The notes below the pieces were generated by a model. That model saw only the letters and a program-made list of their open reading frames with translations, was not told the origin of the DNA and made no database searches. The translations under genes were made by a program, and so were the position numbers. Of a stretch of 43,625 nt of DNA, positions 1-6,867 are shown one piece after another (the stretch's first letter is position 1; the number at the start of each line of letters is the position of its first letter). The stretch comes from Nitrosomonadales bacterium. GTDB taxonomy: Bacteria > Pseudomonadota > Gammaproteobacteria > Burkholderiales > Gallionellaceae. The stretch is from assembly GCA_016218445.1 (NCBI GenBank), contig JACREC010000129.1, positions 1 through 43,625 of the forward strand, in the 5' to 3' direction.

Positions 1-2
1 TC

Positions 3-860
3 TCGATTCTGGGCGGCGATGGCGCGGTCGAAAAACCGATGCTCGGCCGCTACCAGGTGGAAAAGGAGCTGGGCAAAGGCGCGATGGGCGTGGTCTATCT
101 CGGCAAGGATCCGAAGATCGGCCGCGTCGTCGCGATCAAGACGATGGCGCTGTCGCAGGAGTTTGAGGCCGAGGAGCTCACCGAGGTGAAGGAGCGCTTT
201 TTCCGCGAGGCCGAAACCGCGGGCCGGCTGTCGCACCCCAACATCGTCACCATCTACGACGCCGGCGAAGAGCACGACCTGTGCTACATCGCGATGGAGC
301 TGCTGAAGGGCGGCGACCTGGTGCCGTTCTGCAAGAGCGGCAACCTGCTGCCGGTCGAAAAGGCGGTGGCGATCGTCGCGCGCGCCGCCGAGGCGCTCGG
401 CTACGCGCACAAGCAAGGCGTCGTGCACCGCGACATCAAGCCGGCCAACATCATGTACTACATGGAGGGCGATACGGTGAAGGTGACCGATTTCGGCATC
501 GCGCGCATTACCGATTCTTCCAAGACCAAGACCGGCATGGTGCTGGGTACGCCGTCGTATATGTCGCCCGAGCAACTGGCCGGCGCGAAGATCGGGGGCG
601 CATCGGATTTATTCTCGTTGGGGGCGAGCCTGTATCAGATGGTGTGTGGTAAGCTGCCGTTCGAAGGCGACTCGATGGCGCAGCTCATGTTCCGCATCGC
701 CAATGAACCGCATACCGATATTTTGAGCGTCAAGCCGGATGTGCCGCCGTGTGTGGTGGCGATCATCAACAAGGCGCTGGCAAAGAAGGTGGAAGAGCGT
801 TACCAGACTGGCCAGGAAATGGCCGAGGCAATCCGCCAGTGTGCGGCCAATTTGCAGTGA
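3..860 (+). CDS. Serine/threonine protein kinase, 5'-truncated by the window edge
   Basis: Hanks-type kinase that would phosphorylate Ser/Thr on partner proteins. Numbering from the ATG at 39: glycine-rich loop LGKGAMGVVYLG (11-22), VAIK lysine K34, catalytic HRDIKPAN (130-137), DFG (D151) and activation-segment end GTPSYMSPEQ. All catalytic residues are present. The frame is open upstream of ATG 39 to the first base of the window (SILGGDGAVEKP...), so 39 is probably internal and the true protein has an N-terminal part outside; in related betaproteobacteria this kinase type often follows a CHASE2 sensor region, which cannot be checked here. Subdomain IX reads KIGGASDLFSLG, with Ala where related kinases usually have Arg before SD. 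A PP2C gene follows after 23 bp, an FHA gene after that: a writer-eraser-reader set. Base composition is richer in GC before about 600 than after. Confidence 0.9.
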   Translation, partial: SILGGDGAVEKPMLGRYQVEKELGKGAMGVVYLGKDPKIGRVVAIKTMALSQEFEAEELTEVKERFFREAETAGRLSHPNIVTIYDAGEEHDLCYIAMELLKGGDLVPFCKSGNLLPVEKAVAIVARAAEALGYAHKQGVVHRDIKPANIMYYMEGDTVKVTDFGIARITDSSKTKTGMVLGTPSYMSPEQLAGAKIGGASDLFSLGASLYQMVCGKLPFEGDSMAQLMFRIANEPHTDILSVKPDVPPCVVAIINKALAKKVEERYQTGQEMAEAIRQCAANLQ

Positions 861-883
861 TAGAGAGCATGCAAGGATAGAAT

Positions 884-1708
884 ATGAACATTCAGGAAGC
901 GCTCGAAATAGTCAGCCAGACCAATTCCGGAATGGTGCGGTCGCACAACGAAGATAGTGTGATTTACGATGCTTCCCGTGGCTTGGTGGTGTTGGCTGAC
1001 GGTATGGGCGGCTACAATGCCGGCGAGGTTGCCAGCGGTATTGCGGTTTCCGTGCTGTCTACCGAGATCAAGCACAGCCTGGAAAGCATGCGCCGCGATG
1101 GCAAAAATGACAGCGGGGTGGAAATCGGCGTGGAGCTGCTGCGCGAGAACGTGCAAAAGGCCAATGCTTCAATATACAACGCAGCACAGAGCCAGCCCCA
1201 ATATGCCGGCATGGGCACCACAATAGTAGTCGGGCTGTTCTACGACAACCGTGTGGCTGTGGCGCATGTGGGTGATTCGCGTATGTACCGGCTGCGCGGC
1301 GCTTCCTTTGAGACCATCACGCGGGATCATTCGCTGCTGCAAGAACAAATTGATGGCGGCATGATCAGCAAGGAAGATGCGCGCTTGTCCAAGAACAAGA
1401 ATCTGGTGACACGCGCAGTCGGCATCGATGCCGAAGTGGCAGCGGAGGTAAATGTCTATGAGGTGCAAATAGGGGATATTTACCTGCTATGCTCGGATGG
1501 GCTGAACGACATGGTGGAGGACGAGGATATCGGCAGCACGTTGCAGATGCTACAAGCCAATCTGCCGCTGGCGGCAAACCAGCTGATCGAGATGGCAAAC
1601 GATAATGGCGGGCGCGATAACGTGTCCGTGATACTGGTCAAAGTTAACGGCGACTTCGCCGCACCGCGTGGCTGGCTGGCGGAATTGCTGTCCTGGTTTA
1701 GAAATTAA
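884..1708 (+). CDS. PP2C-family Ser/Thr protein phosphatase (Stp1/PrpC-like)
   Basis: Metal-dependent phosphatase expected to reverse phosphorylation by the adjacent kinase. 274 aa, cytosolic, no membrane segment. PP2C motifs are in order: RSHNEDS near residue 20, the metal-binding ADGMGGYNAGEVAS (about 39-52), GTTIVVGLFY with AHVGDSRMYRLR (about 110-136), TRDHSLL, LLCSDGLNDMV (about 203-213) and the C-terminal GGRDNVSVILVKV. All acidic metal ligands expected for the family (D in ADGMGG, SDG and GRDN) are visible. The ATG at 884 follows the kinase stop by 23 bp. Length matches bacterial single-domain phosphatases. The pairing kinase-PP2C-FHA is a common arrangement; here it leads into cyclic-nucleotide genes. 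Confidence 0.93.
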   Translation: MNIQEALEIVSQTNSGMVRSHNEDSVIYDASRGLVVLADGMGGYNAGEVASGIAVSVLSTEIKHSLESMRRDGKNDSGVEIGVELLRENVQKANASIYNAAQSQPQYAGMGTTIVVGLFYDNRVAVAHVGDSRMYRLRGASFETITRDHSLLQEQIDGGMISKEDARLSKNKNLVTRAVGIDAEVAAEVNVYEVQIGDIYLLCSDGLNDMVEDEDIGSTLQMLQANLPLAANQLIEMANDNGGRDNVSVILVKVNGDFAAPRGWLAELLSWFRN

Positions 1709-1747
1709 GTTTTAGGGTTTGAGAATTAAGTTACGGGGATCGATGAC

Positions 1748-2581
1748 ATGGCGGCGAAACTGATACTTAGCATGGATGGTGTGGTGCTGCATGAATACAC
1801 CCTGAATAAGGAGCGTATGACGGTGGGACGCAAACCGCATAATGATATTGCAATTGACAATCTTGCTGTCAGCGGTGAGCACGCTGCAATAGTAACCATT
1901 CTCAATGACTCGTTTCTGGAGGATCTGGACAGCACCAACGGGGTGATGGTGAATGGCGTGCAAATCAAGAAGCACTTTCTTCAGAATAACGATGTAATTG
2001 AAATCGGCAAGTACAAGCTGAAATACATGAACGAACAGCATGGTCAGGCTACTGCTGCCGATTTTGAGAAAACCATGGTGTTGCGCGCGCCGGTTAAAAC
2101 ACCACAAGCCAATGTGCCCCAAGCCAAGGCGCCCGGGGCGGGGGGTGATGCGCTTATGAAAACGCAGGTGAACCTTCCGCCGGTTCCGCCCGCGTACGAG
2201 GCGACTGGAAAATTCGAAGCTGTAAAACTACAAGCTGCCGTTGCCCGGCCAGTTGCGGCGTCCGCGTCCGCACAGCCGGCTGCACCAGCACCCGCACAGC
2301 CGGCTGCGGCCGCTCCTCCTCTGGCTGCGGTGCAGATACTCAGTGGCCCGAATGCCGGCAGGGAACTTGAGCTGGTAAAGAACCTGACCACTCTGGGTAA
2401 GCCCGGTGTGCAGGTGGCGGTTCTGACACGCCGCCCGCATGGTTATTTCATCACCCACGTGGAAGGGGCAAGTTATCCGACGCTCAATGGCAAGGCGCTG
2501 GACGAACATCAGCATCCACTGAATGACCACGATATCATCGAGCTGGCAGGAATCAAGATGGAGTTCTATTTCAAAAGTTAA
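1748..2581 (+). CDS. FHA-domain protein with a second FHA-like C-terminal domain
   Basis: Forkhead-associated domains bind phosphothreonine. Residues about 22-95 form a canonical FHA domain: MTVGRKPHNDIAI, SGEHAAI and DLDSTNGVMVNG supply the conserved Gly-Arg, Ser-x-x-His and Thr-Asn-Gly positions. A low-complexity Ala/Pro linker (about 117-195, with PAPAQPAAAAPP) leads to a C-terminal segment with the same fold pattern (TLGKPGVQVAVLTRR, TLNGKAL, LNDHDIIELAGIKMEFYF), which lacks the usual GR and SxxH and is probably a degenerate FHA domain. The ATG at 1748 is used; an ATG at 1743 is out of frame. It follows the phosphatase by 39 bp and likely reads the phosphorylation state set by the kinase/phosphatase pair. 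No membrane segment. Confidence 0.9.
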   Translation: MAAKLILSMDGVVLHEYTLNKERMTVGRKPHNDIAIDNLAVSGEHAAIVTILNDSFLEDLDSTNGVMVNGVQIKKHFLQNNDVIEIGKYKLKYMNEQHGQATAADFEKTMVLRAPVKTPQANVPQAKAPGAGGDALMKTQVNLPPVPPAYEATGKFEAVKLQAAVARPVAASASAQPAAPAPAQPAAAAPPLAAVQILSGPNAGRELELVKNLTTLGKPGVQVAVLTRRPHGYFITHVEGASYPTLNGKALDEHQHPLNDHDIIELAGIKMEFYFKS

Positions 2582-2591
2582 CGGGGTGCGC

Positions 2592-2618
2592 GCATATTGC
2601 CCGCATATTGGCATATTG
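2592..2618. repeat. Three direct copies of GCATATTG
   Basis: In the 93 bp gap between the FHA gene and the cyclase gene, GCATATTG occurs at 2592-2599, 2603-2610 and 2611-2618. They could be an operator or just local slippage; no promoter with good spacing was recognised beside them. Confidence 0.5.
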
Positions 2619-2674
2619 ATTGATGGAATACTCCACTCGATAGATATACCGGCTGCCGGGTCAGGGGAAACCGT

Positions 2675-4906
2675 GTGAAACAACATGCACTGCTATTCGG
2701 GCTTGGCTTGGCGCTGGTCTTGGTGTTCCTGGGCAACGCCGCAAAGTTCTACCAAATCGGATTCATCCAGCAACTGGATGACATGCTTTACGATTACCGC
2801 TTGCAGCTTACCATGCCGCGCGAAGTGGACAACCGCATCGTCATCCTTGATATTGACGAGAAGAGCCTCAAGGAAGAGGGGCGCTGGCCATGGAGCCGTG
2901 ATCGCCTGGCGTTGCTGATGGATAAGCTGTTCGACCGCTACGGCATCGCAGTGGCCGGATTCGACGTGGTGTTCGCGGAAAAGGATGAAAGCTCCGGACT
3001 CAAGACATTGCAGGAATTGGGGCGCAACCAACTAAGGGATGTGCCGCAATTCCAGTCCACCCTGGCGCAGATCAGGCCACAACTGGATTACGACAACCTG
3101 TTCGCCGGCAAGATCAGGAACCGCAAGGTGGTGTTGGGGTATTACTTCACCAACAGCGCAAAGGGCGCCGAAAAAAATGTTTCCGGTGCGTTGCCGGAAG
3201 CGGTGTTCCCACCCGGCACGTTCAAGGGGCGCCCGGTCGGCTTTACCCAGTGGGACGGCTACGGGGGCAACCTGCCGGAATTGCAGAAGAGCGCGGCCAG
3301 CGCGGGCCATTTCAACCCGCTGGTGGATTCTGACGGCGAAGTTCGGCGCCTGCCGTTGATCGTAGAATACAATGGTGCTTATTATGAGTCCTTGTCACTC
3401 GCCATGGTGCGCACCCTGCTGGGTTTCCCGAAATTGATACCGGGTTACGCGACCAGCCAGGGTTCCGATTATGCAGGCCTGGAATGGCTCGATCTGGGAG
3501 CCGCGCAGGGCGATTTCAGAATCCCGGTGGATCAGGATGTGAGCACGCTGGTGCCTTATCGTGGCGGGCGGGGCAGTTTCCGCTATATTCCTGTCACCGA
3601 TGTGTTGCATGACCGCATTCCGCCAGACGAGCTGAAAAACAAGATCGTGTTGATCGGCACTTCCGCGCCGGGGCTGATGGATATGCGTTCCACGCCGGTC
3701 GGTTCGGTGTATCCCGGGGTGGAAATAAATGCCAACATGATTGCCGGCATTCTCGACCAGAACCTCAAGCAAAAGCCACCTTATGTGCTGGGCGCTGAAG
3801 TTGTGCTGCTGCTGGTCATCGGTGTGGCGCTGAGTTTGTTGTTGCCGCTGTTAAGCCCGGTGCAAACCACGCTGTTGACCGTGTTTACGTTAGCGTCCGG
3901 AGTGGCGGGCAATATGGCGATCTGGCATTACGCTAATCTGGCTCTGCCCTTGGCCAGCGGTATGCTGATGATATTGGGGCTGTTCGCGCTGGACATGTCT
4001 TACGGCTATTTCGTCGAAACGCGCACCAAGAGGCAGATTACCAGCCTGTTCGGGCAGTATGTGCCGAGCGAACTGGTTGACGAGATGAGCAAGCATCCCG
4101 AGCAGGTGTCAATGGAGGGCGACAGCCGCGAGATGACCATCCTGTTTTCGGATGTGCGCGGTTTCACTACCATTTCCGAGGGATTGGACGCCAAGGAACT
4201 GACCTTGCTGATGAATGAGTTTCTCACCCCGCTGTCGCGCGTGGTCTACAAGCACCGTGGTACCATAGATAAATATATGGGTGATTGCATCATGGCGTTC
4301 TGGGGCGCGCCGTTGCGTGATCCGGAGCATGCAAAACATGCGATGCTGGCGGGCATCGAGATGCAGCAGACATTGCAGGGATTACAGCCACACTTCAAGG
4401 AACGCGGCTGGCCGGAAATTCATGTCGGGGTCGGCATCAACACGGGCAGGGTAAGCGTGGGCAACATGGGTTCGGAGGTGCGCGTGGCCTATACGGTCAT
4501 GGGCGATGCGGTCAATCTTGCCTCGCGCCTGGAAAGCATCACCAAACAATATGGCGTGGGCGTCATAGTGGGCGAAAACACCAGAAATGCCGTAGCGGAT
4601 TTTGTGTACCGTGAGCTTGACCAGGTGCGGGTAAAAGGCAAGGATAAACCGGTTACCATTTATGAGCCTGTAGGCTTGAACGGGCAGGTTGACAAGACGG
4701 TGCTGGAAGAGCTCAAGCTGTTCCATCAGGCACTGAAGCTGTATCGCAAGCAGGATTGGGATCAGGCAGAGTTGCAGTTGTACAATTTGCAGCGCATGTC
4801 CCCGGAATGTAAGCTGTACAAAGTTTATGCCGAGCGGGTTGCGTATTTCCGGGGTAGTCCACCGGACGCTGATTGGGATGGCGTATTTGTTTTTCAAACC
4901 AAATAA
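2675..4906 (+). CDS. CHASE2-domain class III adenylate/guanylate cyclase
   Basis: Membrane-bound class III cyclase, most likely making cAMP. 743 aa: one N-terminal membrane segment (about 5-23), a periplasmic CHASE2 sensor region (about 35-365, with ILDIDEKSLKEEGRWPW near its start and VLIGTSAPGLMDMRSTPVG near its end), three closely spaced membrane segments (about 370-445), then the catalytic domain (about 485-665). Metal aspartates are D493 in FSDVRGFT and D537 in KYMGDC; K533 and the Thr in YTVMGDAVN occupy the base-recognition positions, a Lys/Thr pair that fits ATP. A short helical tail follows. The start is GTG 2675 with AGGGGA upstream; an inner start would remove the first membrane helix. 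Neighbours supply a candidate phosphodiesterase and cAMP receptors. Confidence 0.93.
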   Translation: MKQHALLFGLGLALVLVFLGNAAKFYQIGFIQQLDDMLYDYRLQLTMPREVDNRIVILDIDEKSLKEEGRWPWSRDRLALLMDKLFDRYGIAVAGFDVVFAEKDESSGLKTLQELGRNQLRDVPQFQSTLAQIRPQLDYDNLFAGKIRNRKVVLGYYFTNSAKGAEKNVSGALPEAVFPPGTFKGRPVGFTQWDGYGGNLPELQKSAASAGHFNPLVDSDGEVRRLPLIVEYNGAYYESLSLAMVRTLLGFPKLIPGYATSQGSDYAGLEWLDLGAAQGDFRIPVDQDVSTLVPYRGGRGSFRYIPVTDVLHDRIPPDELKNKIVLIGTSAPGLMDMRSTPVGSVYPGVEINANMIAGILDQNLKQKPPYVLGAEVVLLLVIGVALSLLLPLLSPVQTTLLTVFTLASGVAGNMAIWHYANLALPLASGMLMILGLFALDMSYGYFVETRTKRQITSLFGQYVPSELVDEMSKHPEQVSMEGDSREMTILFSDVRGFTTISEGLDAKELTLLMNEFLTPLSRVVYKHRGTIDKYMGDCIMAFWGAPLRDPEHAKHAMLAGIEMQQTLQGLQPHFKERGWPEIHVGVGINTGRVSVGNMGSEVRVAYTVMGDAVNLASRLESITKQYGVGVIVGENTRNAVADFVYRELDQVRVKGKDKPVTIYEPVGLNGQVDKTVLEELKLFHQALKLYRKQDWDQAELQLYNLQRMSPECKLYKVYAERVAYFRGSPPDADWDGVFVFQTK

Positions 4907-4938
4907 CCGGCAGACCGAATAATCAATCTGGATAGTTG

Positions 4939-5706
4939 ATGATGAAACTCCGAATACTCGGCTGTAGCGGCGGCATAGGGGGTAACGCGCGTACCACCTC
5001 CATGCTGCTGGACAACGACATATTGATCGATGCGGGAACCGGCGTGGGCGAGCTCAGCCTGACCGAACTGAGCATGATTGACCACGTCTTCGTTACCCAC
5101 TCCCATCTCGACCACATCGCTTGCATCCCCTTTCTGGTGGACAGCGCGGGTTTCATGCGCGACAAGCCGCTGACCGTCCATGCCACCGGGGCGACGCTGG
5201 AAATCATCAGGCAACATATATTCAACTGGAAAATCTGGCCGGATTTCACCCAGATTCCCAATGCACTGCGGCCGTTCATGCGCTATAACACGATACAACT
5301 GGGGCAGACCATGGAACTGGAAGGGCGCAAGATTACCGTGTTGCCGGCCAACCATGTGGTGCCTGCGGTAGGTTTCCAGATTGACAGCGGGGCAGCCAGC
5401 CTGGTGTTCAGCGGCGACACCACCACCAACGATGCGCTGTGGAAAGTGGTCAACGGCATCGCCAACCTGCGTTATCTCATTATCGAAACCGCTTTCTGCA
5501 ATGCGGAAAAAGAACTGGCGGTGCGCTCCAAGCATCTATGCCCCAGCATGCTGGCTGAAGAGCTGCTCAAGCTCAAGCTCAATCCGGAAATTTACATCAC
5601 CCACCTTAAACCGGGGGAAGTCGAGCTGACCATGCAGGAAATCGGCGAATGCGTACATGGATTCACGCCCAGGATGTTGCAAAACGGGCAGGTGTTCCAG
5701 TTTTAG
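4939..5706 (+). CDS. Metallo-beta-lactamase-fold hydrolase resembling class II cAMP phosphodiesterase
   Basis: About 255 aa, soluble. The metal-binding signature HSHLDH sits near residue 54-59, followed by further ligand regions NHVVPAVGFQ, FSGDTTTN and IIETAFCN. The string IIETAF...KHLCPSMLAEELLKLK resembles the IE-x-SF...HLTP..L..EL end of class II 3',5'-cyclic nucleotide phosphodiesterases (yeast Pde1 type), more than RNase Z or lactamases. I therefore infer cAMP hydrolysis, which fits its place between a cyclase and a cyclic-nucleotide-binding protein. The track starts at TTG 4936; ATG at 4939 or 4942 is more likely (MMKLRILGCSGG). Substrate is inferred, not shown; a general MBL esterase remains possible. 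Confidence 0.8.
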   Translation: MMKLRILGCSGGIGGNARTTSMLLDNDILIDAGTGVGELSLTELSMIDHVFVTHSHLDHIACIPFLVDSAGFMRDKPLTVHATGATLEIIRQHIFNWKIWPDFTQIPNALRPFMRYNTIQLGQTMELEGRKITVLPANHVVPAVGFQIDSGAASLVFSGDTTTNDALWKVVNGIANLRYLIIETAFCNAEKELAVRSKHLCPSMLAEELLKLKLNPEIYITHLKPGEVELTMQEIGECVHGFTPRMLQNGQVFQF

Positions 5707-5729
5707 CGCCCGGTACGGATATAGACACA

Positions 5730-6818
5730 ATGATAAGCGGTATGCTGGACATCAGGATGCTCACCGCGCTGAAACCGATTTCATCATTCAGCCCGGCGCG
5801 CCTGCGCGAACTGCTCGACTACTGTCATCTGGAAACATTTGCCCAAGGGCAGGACCCGTTTAAGCTGCATAGCCTGCACGGGCAGTCCGTGTATCTGCTT
5901 CAGGGCGAACTGGAACTGGTGTATGAGGACGGCAACCGCGTGATTATCCGTGCCAATACTGAATGGGCCAAACACCCGCTGGGCAAGCGCCAGCCTGAGA
6001 TTATCAGCGCCACCGCGCTGAGTGGCATTCAGTTGTTGCGCATTGACGATGATATGCTCGACACAATGGTGACTTGGGATCAATTCGCGCCGCATGGTGG
6101 CATCAAGCCGATGCCTGATATGGAAGCGGCGTCCGATGCCTATGCCAGCGTAAAGCGCATGTTGAACTCCGGCATGTTCAGTGCGGAGTATCTTAAGCAT
6201 GGTCCGTTCGCCCACCTGCCGCCGGCGAACATCGGACAGTTGATCGACCGCATCGAGGCGATTGCGGTGTGGGCCAACGACGTCATTATCCGGGAGGGTG
6301 ATGAGGGTGATTATTATTACATGATTGAAAGCGGCCGAGCCCGGGTTACCCGCCTGGTGGGGGGCGTCAACATGCTGCTGGCGGAACTCAAGGCGGGCGA
6401 TGCGTTCGGCGAGGAGGCGCTGGTTTCCGGCGCCAGGCGCAACGCCACGGTAACGATGCAAAACAATAGCATGCTGTTGCGCTTGAAGCGGCAGGATTTT
6501 TTCGAGTTGATGCAGGAACCGCTGTTGCGTCGCTTGAACTATGTGGATGCCATAAAAAAAGTTGCGCAGGGTGCAATATGGATAGATGTGCGTCTTCCGT
6601 CGGAATACCGTTACGATAAATTGCCGGGCGCGATCAATGTACCGCTGAACGATATCCGCAACGCAATCGGTGCGCTCAACAAGAGCCATACCTATATTGC
6701 CTACTGCCAGAGCGGACGGCGCAGTTCCGCTGCGGCCTTCATCCTGGCGCAAGCGGGATATGACGTGTATGTACTGGAAGGCGGGTTGTGGACGGTGCCC
6801 AGGTCGCAGCAGCAGTAA
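5730..6818 (+). CDS. Cyclic-nucleotide-binding protein with C-terminal rhodanese domain
   Basis: 362 aa from ATG 5730. An N-terminal segment (about 15-140) looks like a degenerate cyclic-nucleotide-binding fold (LLQGELELVYEDGNRVIIR). A canonical one follows (about 165-285): VIIREGDEGDYYYMIESGRARV and the phosphate-binding cassette FGEEALVSGARRNATV, with the Glu and Arg that contact the cyclic phosphate. The C-terminal rhodanese domain (about 288-360) has IWIDVRLPSEY, the active-site loop CQSGRRSS with its catalytic Cys, and VLEGGL. The track's start at 5649 lies inside the preceding gene in another frame; 5730 (MISGMLDIRML) or 5742 is more credible. It probably senses cAMP from the adjacent cyclase; the sulfur-transfer or Cys-based role is unknown. 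It has no DNA-binding helix-turn-helix, so it is not a CRP-type regulator. Confidence 0.88.
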   Translation: MISGMLDIRMLTALKPISSFSPARLRELLDYCHLETFAQGQDPFKLHSLHGQSVYLLQGELELVYEDGNRVIIRANTEWAKHPLGKRQPEIISATALSGIQLLRIDDDMLDTMVTWDQFAPHGGIKPMPDMEAASDAYASVKRMLNSGMFSAEYLKHGPFAHLPPANIGQLIDRIEAIAVWANDVIIREGDEGDYYYMIESGRARVTRLVGGVNMLLAELKAGDAFGEEALVSGARRNATVTMQNNSMLLRLKRQDFFELMQEPLLRRLNYVDAIKKVAQGAIWIDVRLPSEYRYDKLPGAINVPLNDIRNAIGALNKSHTYIAYCQSGRRSSAAAFILAQAGYDVYVLEGGLWTVPRSQQQ

Positions 6819-6823
6819 CAAGA

Positions 6824-6845
6824 GGACTGAGTGCTGAGGACTCAG
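6824..6845. repeat. Small inverted repeat between genes
   Basis: In the 49 bp gap, GAGGACT occurs twice, and CTGAGT (6827-6832) pairs with ACTCAG (6840-6845). It sits before a Shine-Dalgarno-like AAGGAG for the ATPase gene. The heptad style resembles the larger hairpin repeats at 9.3, 29.5 and 30.6 kb. Confidence 0.55.
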
Positions 6846-6867
6846 CCCTATGATTAAGGAGTAGTGG

